A stretch of DNA of 6,083 bases from an uncultured Erysipelotrichaceae bacterium. Its GTDB lineage: Bacteria; Bacillota_I; Bacilli_A; RFN20; CAG-826. The stretch's first letter is position 1, and each line of letters opens with the position of its first letter. Positions 5,640 through 6,083 of this stretch are shown here, one piece after another. Where the stretch lies: positions 1 to 6,083 of the forward strand of contig CAMYZF010000058.1 in NCBI GenBank assembly GCA_947303755.1, read 5' to 3'. The notes beneath the pieces were generated by a model. It saw only the letters and a program-made list of their open reading frames with translations. It made no database searches and was not told the DNA's origin. A program made the translations under genes and the position numbers.

Positions 5640-6083
5640 TTAGAAAAATAATTTAATCGAGTAGATAAACACTCTATGTTGACCATCTGCAATCAAATTG
5701 CCATTGTCGTTGGTGAGATATATAGATGTCGAAGGAGTAGAATATATATGAGTGGCAATTTCCTTTGGTTCTGGCATTGTCTCAGTAATTGTGGGTTCAT
5801 ATTTTTCATCTTCGATATAGAGAACCGCTTCTTCATCATATGGAGTACCAGTCGCAGTTACTTTAAAATAGGCAGAATACTCAACTTCAATTTTAGAAAC
5901 TGCTTTAGTTAAATTCATTGTCATTTTACCTTCAGTATTGCCGGTTCCAAGAGTTAATTGGACGTTTTCTTTTCCAACATTTCCATTGGTATTGAAATAG
6001 ACATCATTAACAGGATCAAACGAATCCACTAAGCTATAGCCAGCAAGACCGTTAATATAATTAACAAACTCGGTTCTGTTCGC
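5640..6083 (-). CDS. Unrecognised protein, C-terminal 147 residues, probably an extracytoplasmic beta-sandwich domain
   Basis: The frame is open from the right edge to a TAA at 5642-5640; the true start lies outside the window. A GTG at 6029 is in frame, but the open frame continues upstream (GLAGYSLVDSFDPVNDVYF), so it is not a convincing start. I do not recognise the gene. The visible part has alternating beta-strand-like segments rich in Thr, Val, Ile, Tyr and Asn (VQLTLGTG, GKMTMNLTKAVSKIEVEYSAYFKV, EAVLYIEDEKYEPTITE, STSIYLTN), no cysteine and no transmembrane segment. It ends abruptly with a strand, HRVFIYSIKLFF. This resembles the closing beta-sandwich module of large secreted or lipid-anchored proteins from gut Bacillota, but that is an impression of style. 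No sortase motif is present, so any anchoring would be N-terminal. It is upstream of eno on the same strand, with a 108-base gap containing the eno promoter, and no convincing terminator of its own. Confidence 0.75.
   Translation of the reverse strand, partial: ANRTEFVNYINGLAGYSLVDSFDPVNDVYFNTNGNVGKENVQLTLGTGNTEGKMTMNLTKAVSKIEVEYSAYFKVTATGTPYDEEAVLYIEDEKYEPTITETMPEPKEIATHIYSTPSTSIYLTNDNGNLIADGQHRVFIYSIKLFF

Noticed and set aside
5434..5643. Plus-strand open frame of about 69 codons across the enolase start and its upstream spacer.
   Set aside because: It is mostly antisense to the conserved enolase N-terminus, and its protein is low-complexity with no family resemblance. It is most likely a shadow frame.
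5614..5645. AT-only hairpin (ATTAG...CTAAT with bulge) just after the right-edge gene as its terminator.
   Set aside because: The stem is five A/T-dominated pairs plus a bulged TTTT/AAAA stretch with no following T tract. That is too weak to call in AT-rich DNA.
5676..5912. Plus-strand 78-codon frame opposite the unrecognised right-edge gene.
   Set aside because: The minus-strand frame is longer, open to the window edge and more protein-like. The plus-strand product is Cys/Phe-rich as expected from antisense reading.

Overview
This AT-rich window reads as a stretch of ordinary chromosome from a low-GC Gram-positive bacterium (Bacillota). Best guess is an uncultured host-associated Bacilli lineage such as an RF39-, Erysipelotrichales- or Acholeplasmatales-like organism; this is inference from protein style, AT-rich spacers and strong AGGAG-type ribosome sites, not a phylogenetic result. 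TGA acts as a normal stop: it ends the proline iminopeptidase gene at the family's expected length. The Mycoplasma code is therefore unlikely.

Layout. On the minus strand, a tight cluster pepC (898-2229), gpmA (134-883) and a MazG-like pyrophosphohydrolase (134 to beyond the left edge) looks like one operon, with a 14-base gap and then a 1-base stop/start overlap. A 76-85 base divergent spacer separates pepC from adenosine deaminase add (2315-3307), the only plus-strand gene. add runs tail-to-tail into a minus-strand proline iminopeptidase gene (3297-4169), with an 11-base overlap. Upstream of that lies minus-strand enolase (4230-5531), with its own promoter and a clear intrinsic terminator. 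The right edge holds the C-terminal part of an unrecognised, probably extracytoplasmic beta-rich protein (5640 to beyond the right edge).

How the genes fit together. gpmA and eno encode consecutive steps of lower glycolysis (3-phosphoglycerate to 2-phosphoglycerate to phosphoenolpyruvate). PepC and the iminopeptidase finish peptide breakdown to free amino acids, add salvages purine nucleosides, and the MazG-like protein probably hydrolyses nucleoside triphosphates. Together they fit a scavenging, fermentative lifestyle.

No defence system, mobile element, CRISPR array, tRNA or rRNA was seen, and I found no clearly novel multi-gene system. The most interesting signals are regulatory. Two genes, add and the iminopeptidase gene, lack a ribosome binding site and have a -10-like hexamer exactly 7 bases before the ATG, suggesting leaderless mRNAs beside conventional Shine-Dalgarno genes. 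The second of these promoters would be squeezed against the enolase terminator. A perfect 7-bp inverted repeat also covers the enolase -10 box.
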